Shown here in pieces: positions 37,401 through 47,459 of a stretch of DNA of 64,000 nucleotides. Under the pieces are notes generated by a model. It had not been told where the DNA came from and ran no database searches. It saw nothing but the letters and a program-made list of their open reading frames with translations. Location: the NCBI RefSeq assembly GCF_018143015.1, contig NC_054756.1, positions 15,632,902 to 15,696,901 of the forward strand. Direction: 5' to 3'. Numbering within the stretch: the stretch's first letter is position 1; every line of letters begins with the position of its first letter. This DNA comes from Lytechinus variegatus (lineage: Eukaryota; Echinodermata; Echinoidea; Temnopleuroida; Toxopneustidae). The translations under genes and the position numbers were made by a program.

Positions 37401-39684
37401 GACATTTATTAGTTGAGATGCAACAACAATGATCACTACTGCGTCATCTTGACAGCAGCCATAACTTTCTCTATGCAAGTAGTCACGTGTAATAACAAAG
37501 TATAGTCTACGCTTGCAGACCTTTATCAGTTATCAACACAGAAACAACCCATAACGAACAACAACAACCCTTGGTCAGTTGGTGAAGTGTGTGTCACAAA
37601 AATTTTAAGGGTAAATGCATAAAGTGCTCTCTTTTTTCAGAGAAGTACCGTACCGTATTAAATAGAGGGAGAAAACCTTTGTTCACCACTAACAGTTCAG
37701 TTAGGCCTAGATCTATACAGAGATGCCAAGTTCAAAGACCAGCTATGCGTGAGATTTTCTGGGAATCTGAGACTGAGTGTGATCCATAGAGATGTATGTT
37801 ATTGACACTAGAGGGCGGACTTCATCAAATTGCTGTGATTCCATGTTCGGGGCTGCCGCCATCTTAAAGAGGGCAAGAGCGCGGATTTATAACACACGGC
37901 TCTATGGGAGAATATCACATATTTCACTTTTTTACATTATATTTTCAATTTAATGCTGTATGCAACGTTAAAATCACAAGGCAAAACATTTTTATGGTAA
38001 AATATATGATAACCATGCATATTTTATAAAGGAGATGGACTGAACATCCAGAAAACGGGGGAAAAATAGGTTGCTGTACGTGCATTAGATCAGGGCTTGG
38101 TCTGAAGTTTCCCCTCCTTTCAGTTAATTTTGAGGAAATCAATGTAGAAATCATATGGTGAATCACTGATAATCCCATTAAATATAATATTGGAGACTAT
38201 GCGACGTTATAGCTATATTTAACACCACGGGTGTTAAATCTAGCAGCCCAATCAATAAAGGACCTCACCATCTGGTGTTGGAGTTACACTGCCACTGGTG
38301 TTAAGATTACCAACATTAAGGATGTTAAAATATATAAACACCAGTCTTGGTGTTCGATTTGAACACGAGTCGGAGAATGTTATGAAGTTGACAACATTTG
38401 GTGTTCATTTGACACTCTCGAACACCTGCAGAAACGAACATTTAAACGAAAGTTTAAATCACCCATTGGTGTAAAAAAAAAATACCAACACCACTTACAC
38501 CAGCTTTGGTGTTGTTTCACGGTTCGGATTCACACCATTTGGTGTCCGATTTCAAGTTCTTCAACACCTGCAGCCTGACGGTGTAACTTAACACTAGGGT
38601 ATTTTTTTAAAATACCCCAACAACAGACAGTGTTGAGTTACTCCAGTGAAGTGTAACTTCAACAATAATTTTTGTTAAAATATTTCTATCCAACACCTGT
38701 CACGGTGTTGTTTCAACACTTCTGAGTATTTGGTGTTTATTTTACACTCTAAGTGTTGTTTCAATACAGTATATTGCTTGAACACTGAGTGTCAAATGAG
38801 CACCAAATCAAGAGAACATATGAACACTCTAAAGTGTTAAGTTGACCTTATCTGACACCCTTGTCACGGTATATGCTATATGATGGCTAATATATTGAAT
38901 CAGTCGACCTCGTCGTTTTCCCCCGTTTTCTGGATGTTCAGTCCATCTCCTTTATAAAATATGCATGGTTATCATATATTTTAACACAAAAATGTTTTGC
39001 CTTGTGATTTTAACGTTGCATACAGCATTAAATTGAAAATATAATGTAAAAAAGTGAAATATGTGATATTCTCCCATAGAGCCGTGTGTTATAAATCCGC
39101 GCTCTTGCCCTCTTTAAGATGGCGGCTGCGCAATACATGGAATCACAGCCGCATTACGCGCGCGTCAATGCGAGCGATTACTCTAGTGTCAATATACATC
39201 TCTATGGTGTGATCACAGACATTGTCATTGTGTACAAAGTATATGGGGATAGGCTGTGAGAGTTGCATGAGACAGAGATATGATTGAGGGGATGAACAAG
39301 AGTCCAAAATGCTTGAGTCTCACGCATAATGCGTGAGACTTGGTAGCTCTGTCTATACCACACATGCAACAAGCATTCTTTTTTTTAATACAGCTAAGTT
39401 ATATCTACATGTATCATCTTGGGCTGCGAAACTGCACTATTGTCGCTCACACACTGGCATTCTGCATAGCGACAGTCGGGATACAACTAGAGCAAGGACA
39501 GCTAGCGGCAACACCATTTTGGGTCCGGGCTGATGAAGGGGAGCACAGACATCAAAATACGCTCACCTGGTGCGGCTTTCCCAGTCGTAGCAGGTTTTCT
39601 TGCCCCAGTCCCAGCTTTAGATGTAGTGGCTTTTGCTCCTGGTTTCGCAGCAGCTTTAGGTACAGGTTTAGCTTTAGGAGGCAT
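22442..39684 (-). CDS. IQANK1: IQ motif and ankyrin repeat protein with dynein AAA5-like C-terminus (IQANK1-like)
   Basis: Ten coding exons on the minus strand: 39567-39684, 36586-36803, 35720-35884, 34676-34896, 34038-34274, 27563-27707, 25406-25520, 23946-24171, 23280-23408 and 22442-22601 (stop TGA). All junctions are GT-AG, phases match, and the total is 1734 bp, giving 577 residues. Domains in order: a Lys/Pro/Ala-rich leader (1-70); an IQ motif IQIQKWVRRFLAQCK (about 77-91), a calmodulin-binding type; a charged helix; two ankyrin repeats (about 199-262: NGNTPLSEAASGG, then RAAFAGHLEAVQTLL); a coiled coil (about 285-400). The C-terminal domain (about 410-577) has GRWPMLLDNSGRASTFLRY, YGKPFVLDFLE and FKMFLVSKNE, and resembles the dynein heavy chain AAA5 module. 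This order is that of vertebrate IQANK1. No Walker A motif is seen, so ATP binding is doubtful. A shorter tandem paralog lies downstream at 10777-16649. Biochemical role unknown; a link to calmodulin or axonemal structures is only inference. Confidence 0.88.
22950..23045. repeat. (CAT)n/(CAC)n microsatellite
   Basis: Imperfect CAT and CAC triplets in an intron of the IQANK1-like gene. The reverse frame produces a spurious poly-Met/Val peptide. Confidence 0.95.
26565..26710. repeat. (AATG)n/(AATA)n microsatellite
   Basis: Degenerate tetranucleotide tract of GAATGAAT and AAATAAAT units in an intron of the IQANK1-like gene. Confidence 0.95.
27000..27487 (+). mobile_element. 3' end of a LINE (CR1/L2-like), truncated
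   Basis: The frame around 27085-27180 ends NSVKYAGVILWNKIPKEI and then SLASFKNSYK with a stop. The LWNxxP...SLxxFKxxLK pattern is the usual C-terminus of the ORF2 reverse transcriptase protein in CR1/L2-type LINEs. A 3' UTR follows and ends AAATGAAATAAAATGAA. Everything 5' of the C-terminus is missing or frameshifted. It is a typical 5'-truncated copy in an intron. Confidence 0.75.
27808..28171. mobile_element. MITE rich in CATTTCGTC motifs
   Basis: Left part has TTGTCAATTCGTC and CCAACTCG. The right part has CGAGTTGG and GACGAATTGGCA. Between them CATTTCGTC-type words appear in the left half and GACGAAATGG-type words in the right half, so the whole is an imperfect palindrome. Located in an intron of the IQANK1-like gene. 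Confidence 0.75.
28344..31425. mobile_element. 3.08-kb hAT-like non-autonomous element (outer)
   Basis: Inverted ends CAGTGTTGTAGT at 28344 and ACTACAACACTG ending 31425, flanked by a perfect 8-bp duplication GTGTTGAG (28336-28343 and 31426-31433). The CA..TG ends and 8-bp TSD fit the hAT superfamily. Both ends carry dense CAAGGCCAAGGC-type subrepeats. No transposase frame is visible. A second hAT-like element is inserted at 29809-30981. The sequence at 28770-29580 looks like an older relative of that insert. Confidence 0.93.
29809..30981. mobile_element. 1.17-kb hAT-like element (inner) with GCGAGCGCGAAGCGCGAGC repeats
   Basis: Ends CAGTGGCATACCGTGGG and GTAGTTACGCCACTG form an imperfect TIR, flanked by a perfect 8-bp duplication ACTATAAT (29801-29808 and 30982-30989). 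Inside, a GC-rich near-palindromic word of the form GCGAGCGCGAAGCGCGAGC recurs at irregular intervals of roughly 100-230 bp. AT-rich spacers separate the copies. Long G and C runs lie at both ends. No transposase frame. Confidence 0.93.
31446..32805. mobile_element. 1.36-kb element with eight TTACGTATGGGAC motifs
   Basis: Terminal inverted repeats GGGCAAGTCCAAGAA and TTCTTGGACTTGCCC, flanked by TCAT on both sides (31442-31445 and 32806-32809). The word GTTACGTATGGGAC occurs at 31470, 31638, 31834, 31849 and 32448. Its complement occurs at 32261, 32280 and 32612. No coding frame of note. It lies only 12 bp past the target duplication of the hAT-like element to its left. Confidence 0.88.
32891..32923. 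repeat. perfect-looking hairpin
   Basis: CATCAGGTTAACATA and ATGTTAACCTGATG are inverted with a four- to five-base loop. Isolated, intronic, function unknown. Confidence 0.8.
33012..33326 (-). CDS. unidentified 104-residue ORF in an intron
   Basis: A single minus-strand open frame starting MSECNILVENVINIEYN and ending RIKREIFRNA. The residue mix is protein-like (hydrophobic segment KSYVIAQLLFIISSLAQ, then charged KMGLSGLEMLFEIFQTKKG), unlike the repeat-derived frames nearby. It has no motif I recognise and shows no splice-phase fit to the IQANK1-like gene whose intron contains it. It could be a remnant of an unrecognised element, a retrocopy fragment or chance. Confidence 0.2.
   Translation of the reverse strand: MSECNILVENVINIEYNNFIPKILLQADKSYVIAQLLFIISSLAQRSFSWPVVVKLRQGDYLAKMGLSGLEMLFEIFQTKKGVSDRSLQSEVRSRIKREIFRNA
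33517..33566. repeat. (GGAA)n/(GAAA)n purine tract
   Basis: GGAAGGAAGG units pass into GAGAGAGA and GAAAGAAAG units. Confidence 0.95.
35398..35672 (-). mobile_element. tRNA-derived SINE
   Basis: Minus-strand head: A box TGGTTCAGTGGATAAG and B box GGTTCAAATCCCACC near 35600-35665. A body and tail end in AAGCGCTATATAATTGTTG at about 35405. Intron of the IQANK1-like gene. The tRNA of origin is not clear. Confidence 0.85.
36045..36240. repeat. (ATTC)n/(ATCC)n microsatellite
   Basis: Degenerate TTCATTCATT and CATCCATCC units in an intron of the IQANK1-like gene. Confidence 0.95.
37785..39206. mobile_element. 1.42-kb DNA transposon with long TIRs, CATAGAGATG family
   Basis: Ends CATAGAGATGTAT and ATACATCTCTATG, flanked by a perfect 8-bp duplication GTGTGATC (37777-37784 and 39207-39214). 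The inverted arms are about 270-290 bp and include GCCGCCATCTTAAAGAGGG and GTCCATCTCCTTTATAAAAT. The centre (about 38220-38880) is made of GGTGTTAA/AACACC words in both orientations. No transposase. Lies in intron 1 of the IQANK1-like gene, about 360 bp from exon 1. Confidence 0.94.
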
Positions 39685-42600
39685 CCTTTCCTAATCATGC
39701 ATGATCGTGTCCAAAAAAATAAGTAATTCAGAAACAGAACAGCGATTCTCCTTCCCCGAGCAAGTCAAACCGAAATCGCCGTAGTCTCGTTGATTAAGAC
39801 TCCACTTAAGACCAATATCTCTGTAAAATAGCATCCACTTATTCATTATTACTTTAACAATTATGAAAACATGTATTTATGCTCTTTATAAGATAACAAA
39901 CTCGAAATCATATTCATCAATCTAATAAATCAAACGTAAGTTTACATTGAAAATGCAAATCAACAAATGGTCAAGATTCTGTTCTTAATTCAAGACTAGA
40001 AATGACGCTTATTTCGTTGTCAAGAGGTACGGGATCATGTACGGCTGGGGTCCCAACCCCCATATTAAAACGCGGCAAAACGCCATCCCCATTTAAATCT
40101 ATAACATTTATTATTTATCTACAAAGCAAAGTTTCAGAGTCAGTCTTCCTCATATAAAGTTTTCATATCCTGAAGGAGGTACACCCCACCCCGAGGTGAG
40201 GTGATAGCTTTTTTTTCCTTGCCTTAATTTAGACTTCAATAAAGAAGACATTTCCTTTCTTCTTTCTCTTTCCCCCTTCCCTACACTTTTTGTCACCACA
40301 TGTACTTGAAAAATCTCCCGTGGCCCCCTCCACCATTTAGCTCAACACATTATATACATCCCCTTTTTTCACTTCTCACACAAGTACATAGATAAAACTC
40401 TTTAGCCTGAATACCCCTTCCCCTTCCTCGCTCACTCTGCATATCCCACTTCTCTTTTCACTGGTGAACTGAAATAGTCATGATGGGGAGGGGGTGGGGG
40501 CAGGCTGCTACCCCAACCTCCCCATTTCACAAAACACTTTGCATTTCTATTTTTTATGAAGCCCTCACTACCATGAGATTGGCCCACTATTTTATCCCCC
40601 CTCTCATTAATATTTTGCATAAGACATTAGAAAATCAACATCTTTTTAAAAATCAATCATATTCTTCTTGATACATAGGAAAATAGTGGGGGGGGGGTGC
40701 TATAGATCTGTCTTCAATTGATCAAGCAATTTATAATTTTTTAACCTTTTCACTTTTTGTAACCCCTCATCAGAAAATAAGGTAGGGATGAATTTAAAGG
40801 ATAATATTGTCATAGAATAAAATTTAAAGCAACAAAATATAAACCTATATCTAACAAAAATCTAAAAAGTTACAACTTCAAAAAAAAAAATGTTTCAAGC
40901 AAAAGTACTGTTTAGGCTCCTCTTACACTAATGACTATTAAACTTCTGTCAAAATATAATCAGCTATAATCAACAGTCACAAGATTCCAAGGGTCATTTG
41001 GTGAATCAAATACCGGTATCAAGTGCTAATACTCTGTTAGTAGTAATTCAACAAATTTTTGTAATTGCGCACTTGAATGGGTAGATATCTTAGTTTTATT
41101 TTGTGGTGTGCTGTTGTAACAACTAACAGTAAACACCTACACCAAAATATCAACACCGAACTTGAAATCAACCAAATGATTCAATCTCATTTTCACTGCA
41201 TATTTTTGTTTTTGCTACAAAGATTTCATTAAGGGGAGATCATCTTCTTATGTTAGAAAATCCAATCAAATATTAAGATTGTCAAAATAAAACTAGGAAT
41301 TGGATTAGATTATGGGCATACAGGGATGAGACCACCCTCCCTTCAAATAAAAACAACTTACCGGTACATAATTATATAACGATGATTTACAACATGAGTA
41401 GCGACAACATATATTTCCTTTTATCCAAACTCACATCACTTTATTAAACAATAAACATTATCAAATACTCATATTTACCTACTATCCATTTCAAAAGACA
41501 TGTATAATTCACTTTGATGTGGATAGTGAAAAATACGTTCGATCGTTCAGAAATTGTTTAAAAACAGGTTCATATGTATGTACATTTCATACCACAATTA
41601 AAAAAAAAGTTATTAAAGAACTCTGATATACTTTCCATATCGACACATTACACAATCATGATTTTCCACTAGTAAAATAGCATTTATCATATTCAAGAAT
41701 ATTAAATTTTAATAAATAATCAAACTAGAGTGCATTTCCTGATATAATAATTCATAGAGAATCAATGAATCAATTTAAATGGCCAGGCAAGAGGGCCAAT
41801 ATAATTGATTCAATGCAGTGTGCATGAACTACATGTATCAGTGATCATATTCATAATTCATTTCTAAGAAACATCAATCTATTTTTACATCAAAGATATT
41901 TTATTCATATACATGAAGACCGTAGACCTGATGAAACTGTATCATTGTGAAGATTGTCTTTTTGCTCTTACTCATTTATACCGCATGGGCAGAGATGAGG
42001 GTGTTTCATGGAACACCTTCTGCACCATGATGTATGCAGCAAGAGGGCAGTTGTCCCCCCCCCTCCCCCCTGAAATTTTGAAAACTTACAATGTTTAACT
42101 GAAATTTTCACAAAAGTCAAAAGAAGTATGAACAAAATCCTTCATTATCACTTTAGAAATTGAAAAAGCACCCCCCCATGGCAATCTTGGTTGCTTTTAC
42201 TCCCTTGCGCTTCAACCCCCCCCCCCCATCCTCGCAATTTTTCATTCCATCAGTCATAGGGTAGCGAATTCAAGTGCTATTGCGCTCATTTTTACAGATG
42301 TGATAGTGAACATATTTTGCTTTAAAATTAAAATGACAACATAACATTCATGACAATCTATGTCCCTGATTGACCAAGACATGCTATAAAACAAATTAGA
42401 AAAAGCCTAACACCATCACCTTTCTATAGAGCGGCGAGTACATGGCCATGTACGTTTTATCAGTTCATAATAATGAATACTACAGAATACTAACAAATCA
42501 TTACTATATTCCCTGATAGAAAGTACATTTTTGTGGTACAGCGCCATTACAATTGAAAGACTACCTAGAAATTCACCCTTTTTCATGAATAAATTGGACT

Positions 42601-42962
42601 TTGGGCTCTGAGCCAAACCAATTATGTTCACGAGCAAAGAACACTAATTACAGAGTACATTCTACAAAGAAACACCAACATGAATACATATAAAGTAACA
42701 AAATACACATACATGTGCATGTATCAACTTCAGCAAAACAAATATGTTAACACATACAAGGAAATATTCATTTATAAAGCAAGGTGCAGACCCTACCAAG
42801 CATATTAGCCTCAGACAATAGAAATTCCATTGATTAAGGAAATGAAATGGAAATCTTGTACTTAGAAGTAGGAAAAGAAATTGCAATGCGTTTATGAACC
42901 CCTATGCGTTAGTGTATTGATCCCATAACATTTTAAAATCCAATCATATCATACATTTAAGA
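39685..42962. other. intergenic between the IQANK1-like gene and MITEs
   Basis: Upstream of the ATG at 39684 (minus strand), so the promoter of the IQANK1-like gene lies at the left end. The rest is AT-rich with scattered C or G runs (near 40490, 40690, 42060 and 42215). These may mark decayed hAT-type elements. No exon-like frame was found. Confidence 0.45.
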
Positions 42963-43127
42963 GCATTTCATGACAGGACTTGTCGGAAGTTTTATCCAAC
43001 GAGTCCCATTTTATCCGACAGTTACCATAGTAACCATGTCTCTTAGCCAATTAGAATAAAGATACATGTACATGTAAGTTGTCGGATCCGATAACTTATT
43101 GGATGAAAGTGTTGATGAAACGCCCCC
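42963..43127. mobile_element. MITE, GTTTCATGAAA family, copy 2
   Basis: Opposite orientation to 18907-19063. It shares CATTTTATCCGACAGTTACC, the ends CATTTCATGACAGGACTTG and TTGATGAAACGCCCC, and ACTTGTCGGAAGTTTTATCC. Confidence 0.85.
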
Positions 43128-43169
43128 AGAACTGGCATTTTGTCACTATTTGTATTTGATATACATCTT

Positions 43170-43461
43170 GGCCTGTATTCTGAACTCAGGTTTAATAGAT
43201 GTGCTAAAATTATGGGAAGTCAAAAGTATCAAAATTTTTATTAAGTTGTATGTTTCTTATGTTTACTGTGCTCTTTTCTGATTCATCGATGGTGAAGACA
43301 ATAATCTATTTAAACTTCCTAGACAATTGAGAATGATTTGAGAGCCAAATGAGCTGAAATATATCTCTACTGTTAGGTGATTTATGTAACAACTGGCTAT
43401 CCATACTTAAACCACAACTTTAAACCTGAATTTTAGTTAAACCCGACTTCAGAATATGGGC
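43170..43461. mobile_element. MITE, GGCCTGTATTCTGAA family, copy 1
   Basis: Left end GGCCTGTATTCTGAACTCAG and right end GACTTCAGAATATGGGCCC are inverted. It shares its interior (AAATTATGGGAAG...CAAA) with the copy at 50381-50655. Confidence 0.85.
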
Positions 43462-43541
43462 CCTTGAATTTAACCTCCTTTAAAGTTACTAAGTTACTCT
43501 TTTGTGAATAAGCATTGAATAGAGAGCTCATTTGAGTTTTA

Positions 43542-44137
43542 AAGGACAAGTCCACCCCAATAAAAACTTGATTTGAATAAAAAGAGAAAAATTCAACAAG
43601 CACAACACTGAAAATTTGATCAAAATCGGATGTAAAAAAAAAAAGTTATGGCATTTTAAAGTTTCACTTCATTTCACAAAACAGTTATAGGCACATCTCG
43701 ATTGGTATGCAAATGAGGAACTGATGACATCACTCACTGACTATTTCTTTTGTATTTTATTATATGAAATATTTTTATCTTCTCGTCATTGTCATGTGAA
43801 ATGAAGTTTCATTCCTCCCTGAACACGTAGAATTCCATTATTTTAACATTTTGTGCTTCAGGCAAGGAGGTCCTTATCGTCAAATTCGTAAAATCGACAT
43901 ATTGTATAATTCAAACAATAAAAAACAAAAGAAATGGTGAGTGAGTGACATCATCGACTCTCTCATTTGGATATAACTGGCTCGTTTATATAACTATTTT
44001 GTTGAAAATAAGCAAAACTTTGAAATGTCATAACTTTCTTATTTTACATCCGATTTTGATGAAATTTTCAGCATTGTGCTTGTCTGATTTTTCTCTATTG
44101 ATTCAAATCAACATTTTTCTGAGGTGGACTTGACCTT
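43542..44137. mobile_element. MITE, AAGGTCAAGTCC family, copy 3
   Basis: AAGGACAAGTCCACCCC at the left and GAGGTGGACTTGACCTT at the right, with TA on both sides (43540-43541 and 44138-44139). It shares CTTATTTTACATCCGATTTT with copies 1 and 2. Confidence 0.92.
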
Positions 44138-44139
44138 TA

Positions 44140-45346
44140 AATAATGTGTACATAGGCCTTACAACTGATTGTATGGAAATGTACATTGTACAGGTTTATA
44201 AACAGTCCACATTTCATTGAAAACAAAGAACAAAGAAAACAGGAAAGATGCCAAACAGCCTTGCCACATCCAACAACAAAAAAACAATAGATAATATTTA
44301 CAAAATGGGTGTAACTGCATGTACATGATGACAATAATTTTAGTTATGGATGTATCAAATGTTCATCTATGAGTAACATCCACATCAATAATCTGCTTAG
44401 ATTTCAGCTTTTTAACTTCTTATTTCTTTTTCTTTGAAATAGGCAGGGGTGGTAATTATATGAGCATTTATCATCACCTTGCTTTCTCTCAATCATACTT
44501 TGCATGTTTGTTTGGGAAATACACTGTATGACAACTCAAACATTCTTTTACATTATAATATACATGTAAGGCAAGTACTTCATAAACAAAACAATAAAAT
44601 AAATACATGTACACTGTACATGTAGGCACAGATCCCTCTCCCCCTCCCTCCCCATACTGAATTTGTACACAAAGTCACAAACATAGGTTCCTGAGTGGGT
44701 TTCTCCTATCGCCCCCTTTTTGCATTTTTCTTACTTTTTTTTGTTACTGAAGAGCAGGTTGGTAATATCGAGAGCAAATATGTGTCCCCCCCCATTCTGG
44801 AATTCTTGATCCATTCCTACAATGGACATGTATGTTGTCACTCGAAGTATAGGCCTATAAAGTAGTACATACGTACTTATGGTCTGTTAGTCTCAGACTT
44901 ACATATAAAGAAAGGATTGTTTAACTTTTAATACCCAATTCTCATTTAAAAGTGTGACATTGGTTCCATAACATAAGGGTTAGACAAACTGAATCTGAAC
45001 AGTCAGACTGCAGGTCCCAAGAAAGTGGCTTCTTTCATCCAAGTGATATTCATGACTTGAGATGTTTTGCATATTTAATGAGCTTGATGCGGACCAAAAC
45101 ATCTCTTTTTATTCGGTCATTGCTGCTATAATTGTGCATCAAATTTCATGAGTTTGGTACCATTGTATAGAAGAATCATTCTTTTAGGTCATGTGTTTGG
45201 ATTTATTCAAAAATTTTGTAATATAGGTTAAAATTTTGATCTAAATTATGCTACAAAATAAATATTTTCACCTGACAAAAGCTGCTATTTTCACACTTTA
45301 TGTTTGAGCCTAAATGATTTTTATATCATGATAAAGCTGAATATGT
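44140..45346. other. intergenic, no gene recognised
   Basis: AT-rich DNA with ACATGTA-type words and a few C runs. No exon-like frame or element boundary that I can support. Confidence 0.4.
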
Positions 45347-46213
45347 AGGGGAAGGCGGGGTAAGTTGTGACAGTTTGCTTTTTGCATGTTACAATTGATA
45401 TGATTAATAATCTTGTAGAAATAAGTACCTTGCCTTGAAATTTAATTCTTCTGAAATATTTTCCACCTATATATAACTTTCTATCACCACAATGAAAGTC
45501 ATCGTGACCTTTGAAAAAAACGATGTCAAATGGCTCAACTTGCCCCATATATGGGGTAAGTTTGAGCCACCTTCTGGGGTAAGTTGAGCCACAAAAACTA
45601 TGTACAAAATGTATTAGGGGAGAACCAGCATGTCAATTTTTTGTTTAAAGTCTTTTCACTTGCTAATTTTCTATAAATACTAACATCCTTTAAAAGGAAA
45701 AGAGCAGTCATGTAAATTTGCTCCTTTCAGCCAGCATTTCAATCGATTTATATGGTTTGTTTGTTTTTTGAGATACATTACCATAGGAATTACCATGGCT
45801 CAACTTGCCCCATGCTGTTTGGCTCAACTTACCCCAGTCCGAACTTAGTGCGATAATTTTGTATCCACACATTTATTATGCATCCATCATATAAAAGACT
45901 ACATGTATGACAAGAATGAAGATCCATACCTGGACTAATAATGTTGTTATCATGTCTTTATTATATTTAAAGACGTGTGTGTTTATAAAGCACTTATCTA
46001 TTTCACACTCTTTTTTACTTTTTTGGCTGAAATTCATATTTTTTCCTCTAAAAAAATACTTTTTGTTTCAAAGTTGAAAACAATGTGGTGGGGTTAGGGG
46101 TTATGCTATGGGTCATCAATACATGACACCACCACAATATCTGACTCATTCATTATTGGCCTGGGGCTGGTGGCTCAACTTGCCCCTATGCTCAACTTAC
46201 CCCGCCTTCCCCT
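45347..46213. mobile_element. 867-bp MITE with GGGGTAAGTTGAGCC words
   Basis: Inverted ends AGGGGAAGGCGGGGTAAGTT and AACTTACCCCGCCTTCCCCT, a nearly perfect 21-bp pair. Inside, GGGGTAAGTTTGAGCC, GGGGTAAGTTGAGCC and the reversed GGCTCAACTTGCCCC occur several times. No coding capacity and no clear target duplication. Confidence 0.9.
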
Positions 46214-46251
46214 ATGCTTTGAAATGATATAGGTTTCAAAATAAGAATTGG

Positions 46252-46546
46252 TTTAATCGGGTCAAGATCACACTTTTCATTTGCCAAGTACATAAAGCAG
46301 TTTGAAAACAAGAATACTGCACTCTGATTGGTCAAAGAGACCACCCAGTGGCAAATTCCAACGGTTCCAGTGCATGGTTCATGGGAAGGTCACACTTCCC
46401 ATGTGGTAATCTCCTCAAATACCCCGCGCCTGTTGTTCTGTGAATCTTATCCAGCCAATCAGGACTCTGGATTTCATGCCAGTACAAAATTTCAGAAATC
46501 TCGTCTTGTACCTTGGTGGGAAAAGTGTGATCTTGACCCGATTAAA
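46252..46546. mobile_element. 295-bp MITE
   Basis: Inverted ends TTTAATCGGGTCAAGATCAC and GTGATCTTGACCCGATTAAA, with further pairing into CACTTTTC and GAAAAGTG. It begins about 40 bp after the previous element. Confidence 0.93.
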
Positions 46547-47459
46547 AGGTACCGCATATCAAGAGTGGCATTGTGAGAAAGTACAGAAGTTCAGCTTTAT
46601 GGTGATATAGATATCATTGAGGCTCAAAATAAAAAGTTTTGCACAATTTGCAAAAGAAAACAGAGGAAGAAAAGTCAGTTTTGAGGCACATTTTCCTGCC
46701 AGAAATTTACTTATTTAACAAAATATTGTATACAAAATAAATGACCAATATGAAAGAGTAACTTTTACTCTATCTGATGGTGCAATAATATTTCATTTAA
46801 CTTGAGGTTAAAACAGGTAAATTCTTAGAGAAAGAAAATCTCACGAATCACGAGATTTTGCGAGGAGGATTTAGCAACGAGATGATTTGGATGAATCTGG
46901 CCTTTTTGCTCATTAACATAGGGACCTGCGGTCTGACTGTGAAAGAACAATTCTGATTGGTTCCCAGTCAGTCCACTGAGCAATATGCACATGCAAGATT
47001 GACCATTGATAGGTGATTGATTAGCGATAAACCACTAAACTTTGTGTTACGCGGCCATGGGTGTTTTTTCATTAAGATGTATTTTTCAGTTGTATGTGTA
47101 ACATATCACATTGGTCAGATCATGCTGAAAAGATGCATGCTATGTATCAACAACAAGAAAACACTGTAGGCTATACCAGTCCCTGGAAATAATAAAAGCA
47201 ACTGAAAAAATGGGAAAATATCTAGTTCTAAGATATTCTTTTAACAGACAACAGTACAAGAAAATCAATATTGAGGCACATCTTCTGATAGTGACAAGCA
47301 CTGGAAAGGCTTGGAGTAGCTAGTACATGTCATGTACAGTACATAAAGTAGTCAATATAAAGATAAACTTCCATCCAGTTTCATGTGCGATCTTCATCTA
47401 CATATATGTGTACACTCACAATATACAGCTCCAGTTCAGAACTCCTGTTCCTGATCATC
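46547..47459. other. 3' flank of the RNF146-like gene
   Basis: Must contain the 3' untranslated region of the minus-strand gene ending at 47460. I could not choose a poly(A) signal. No other gene is seen. Confidence 0.4.

Noticed and set aside
37080-37580. Possible LTR or LINE fragment
   Set aside because: Some residues look retroelement-like, but no conserved motif or boundary could be supported.
38220-38880. Cluster of GGTGTTAA/AACACC words as a separate satellite or binding-site array
   Set aside because: It is the interior of the 37785-39206 transposon and lies between its arms.
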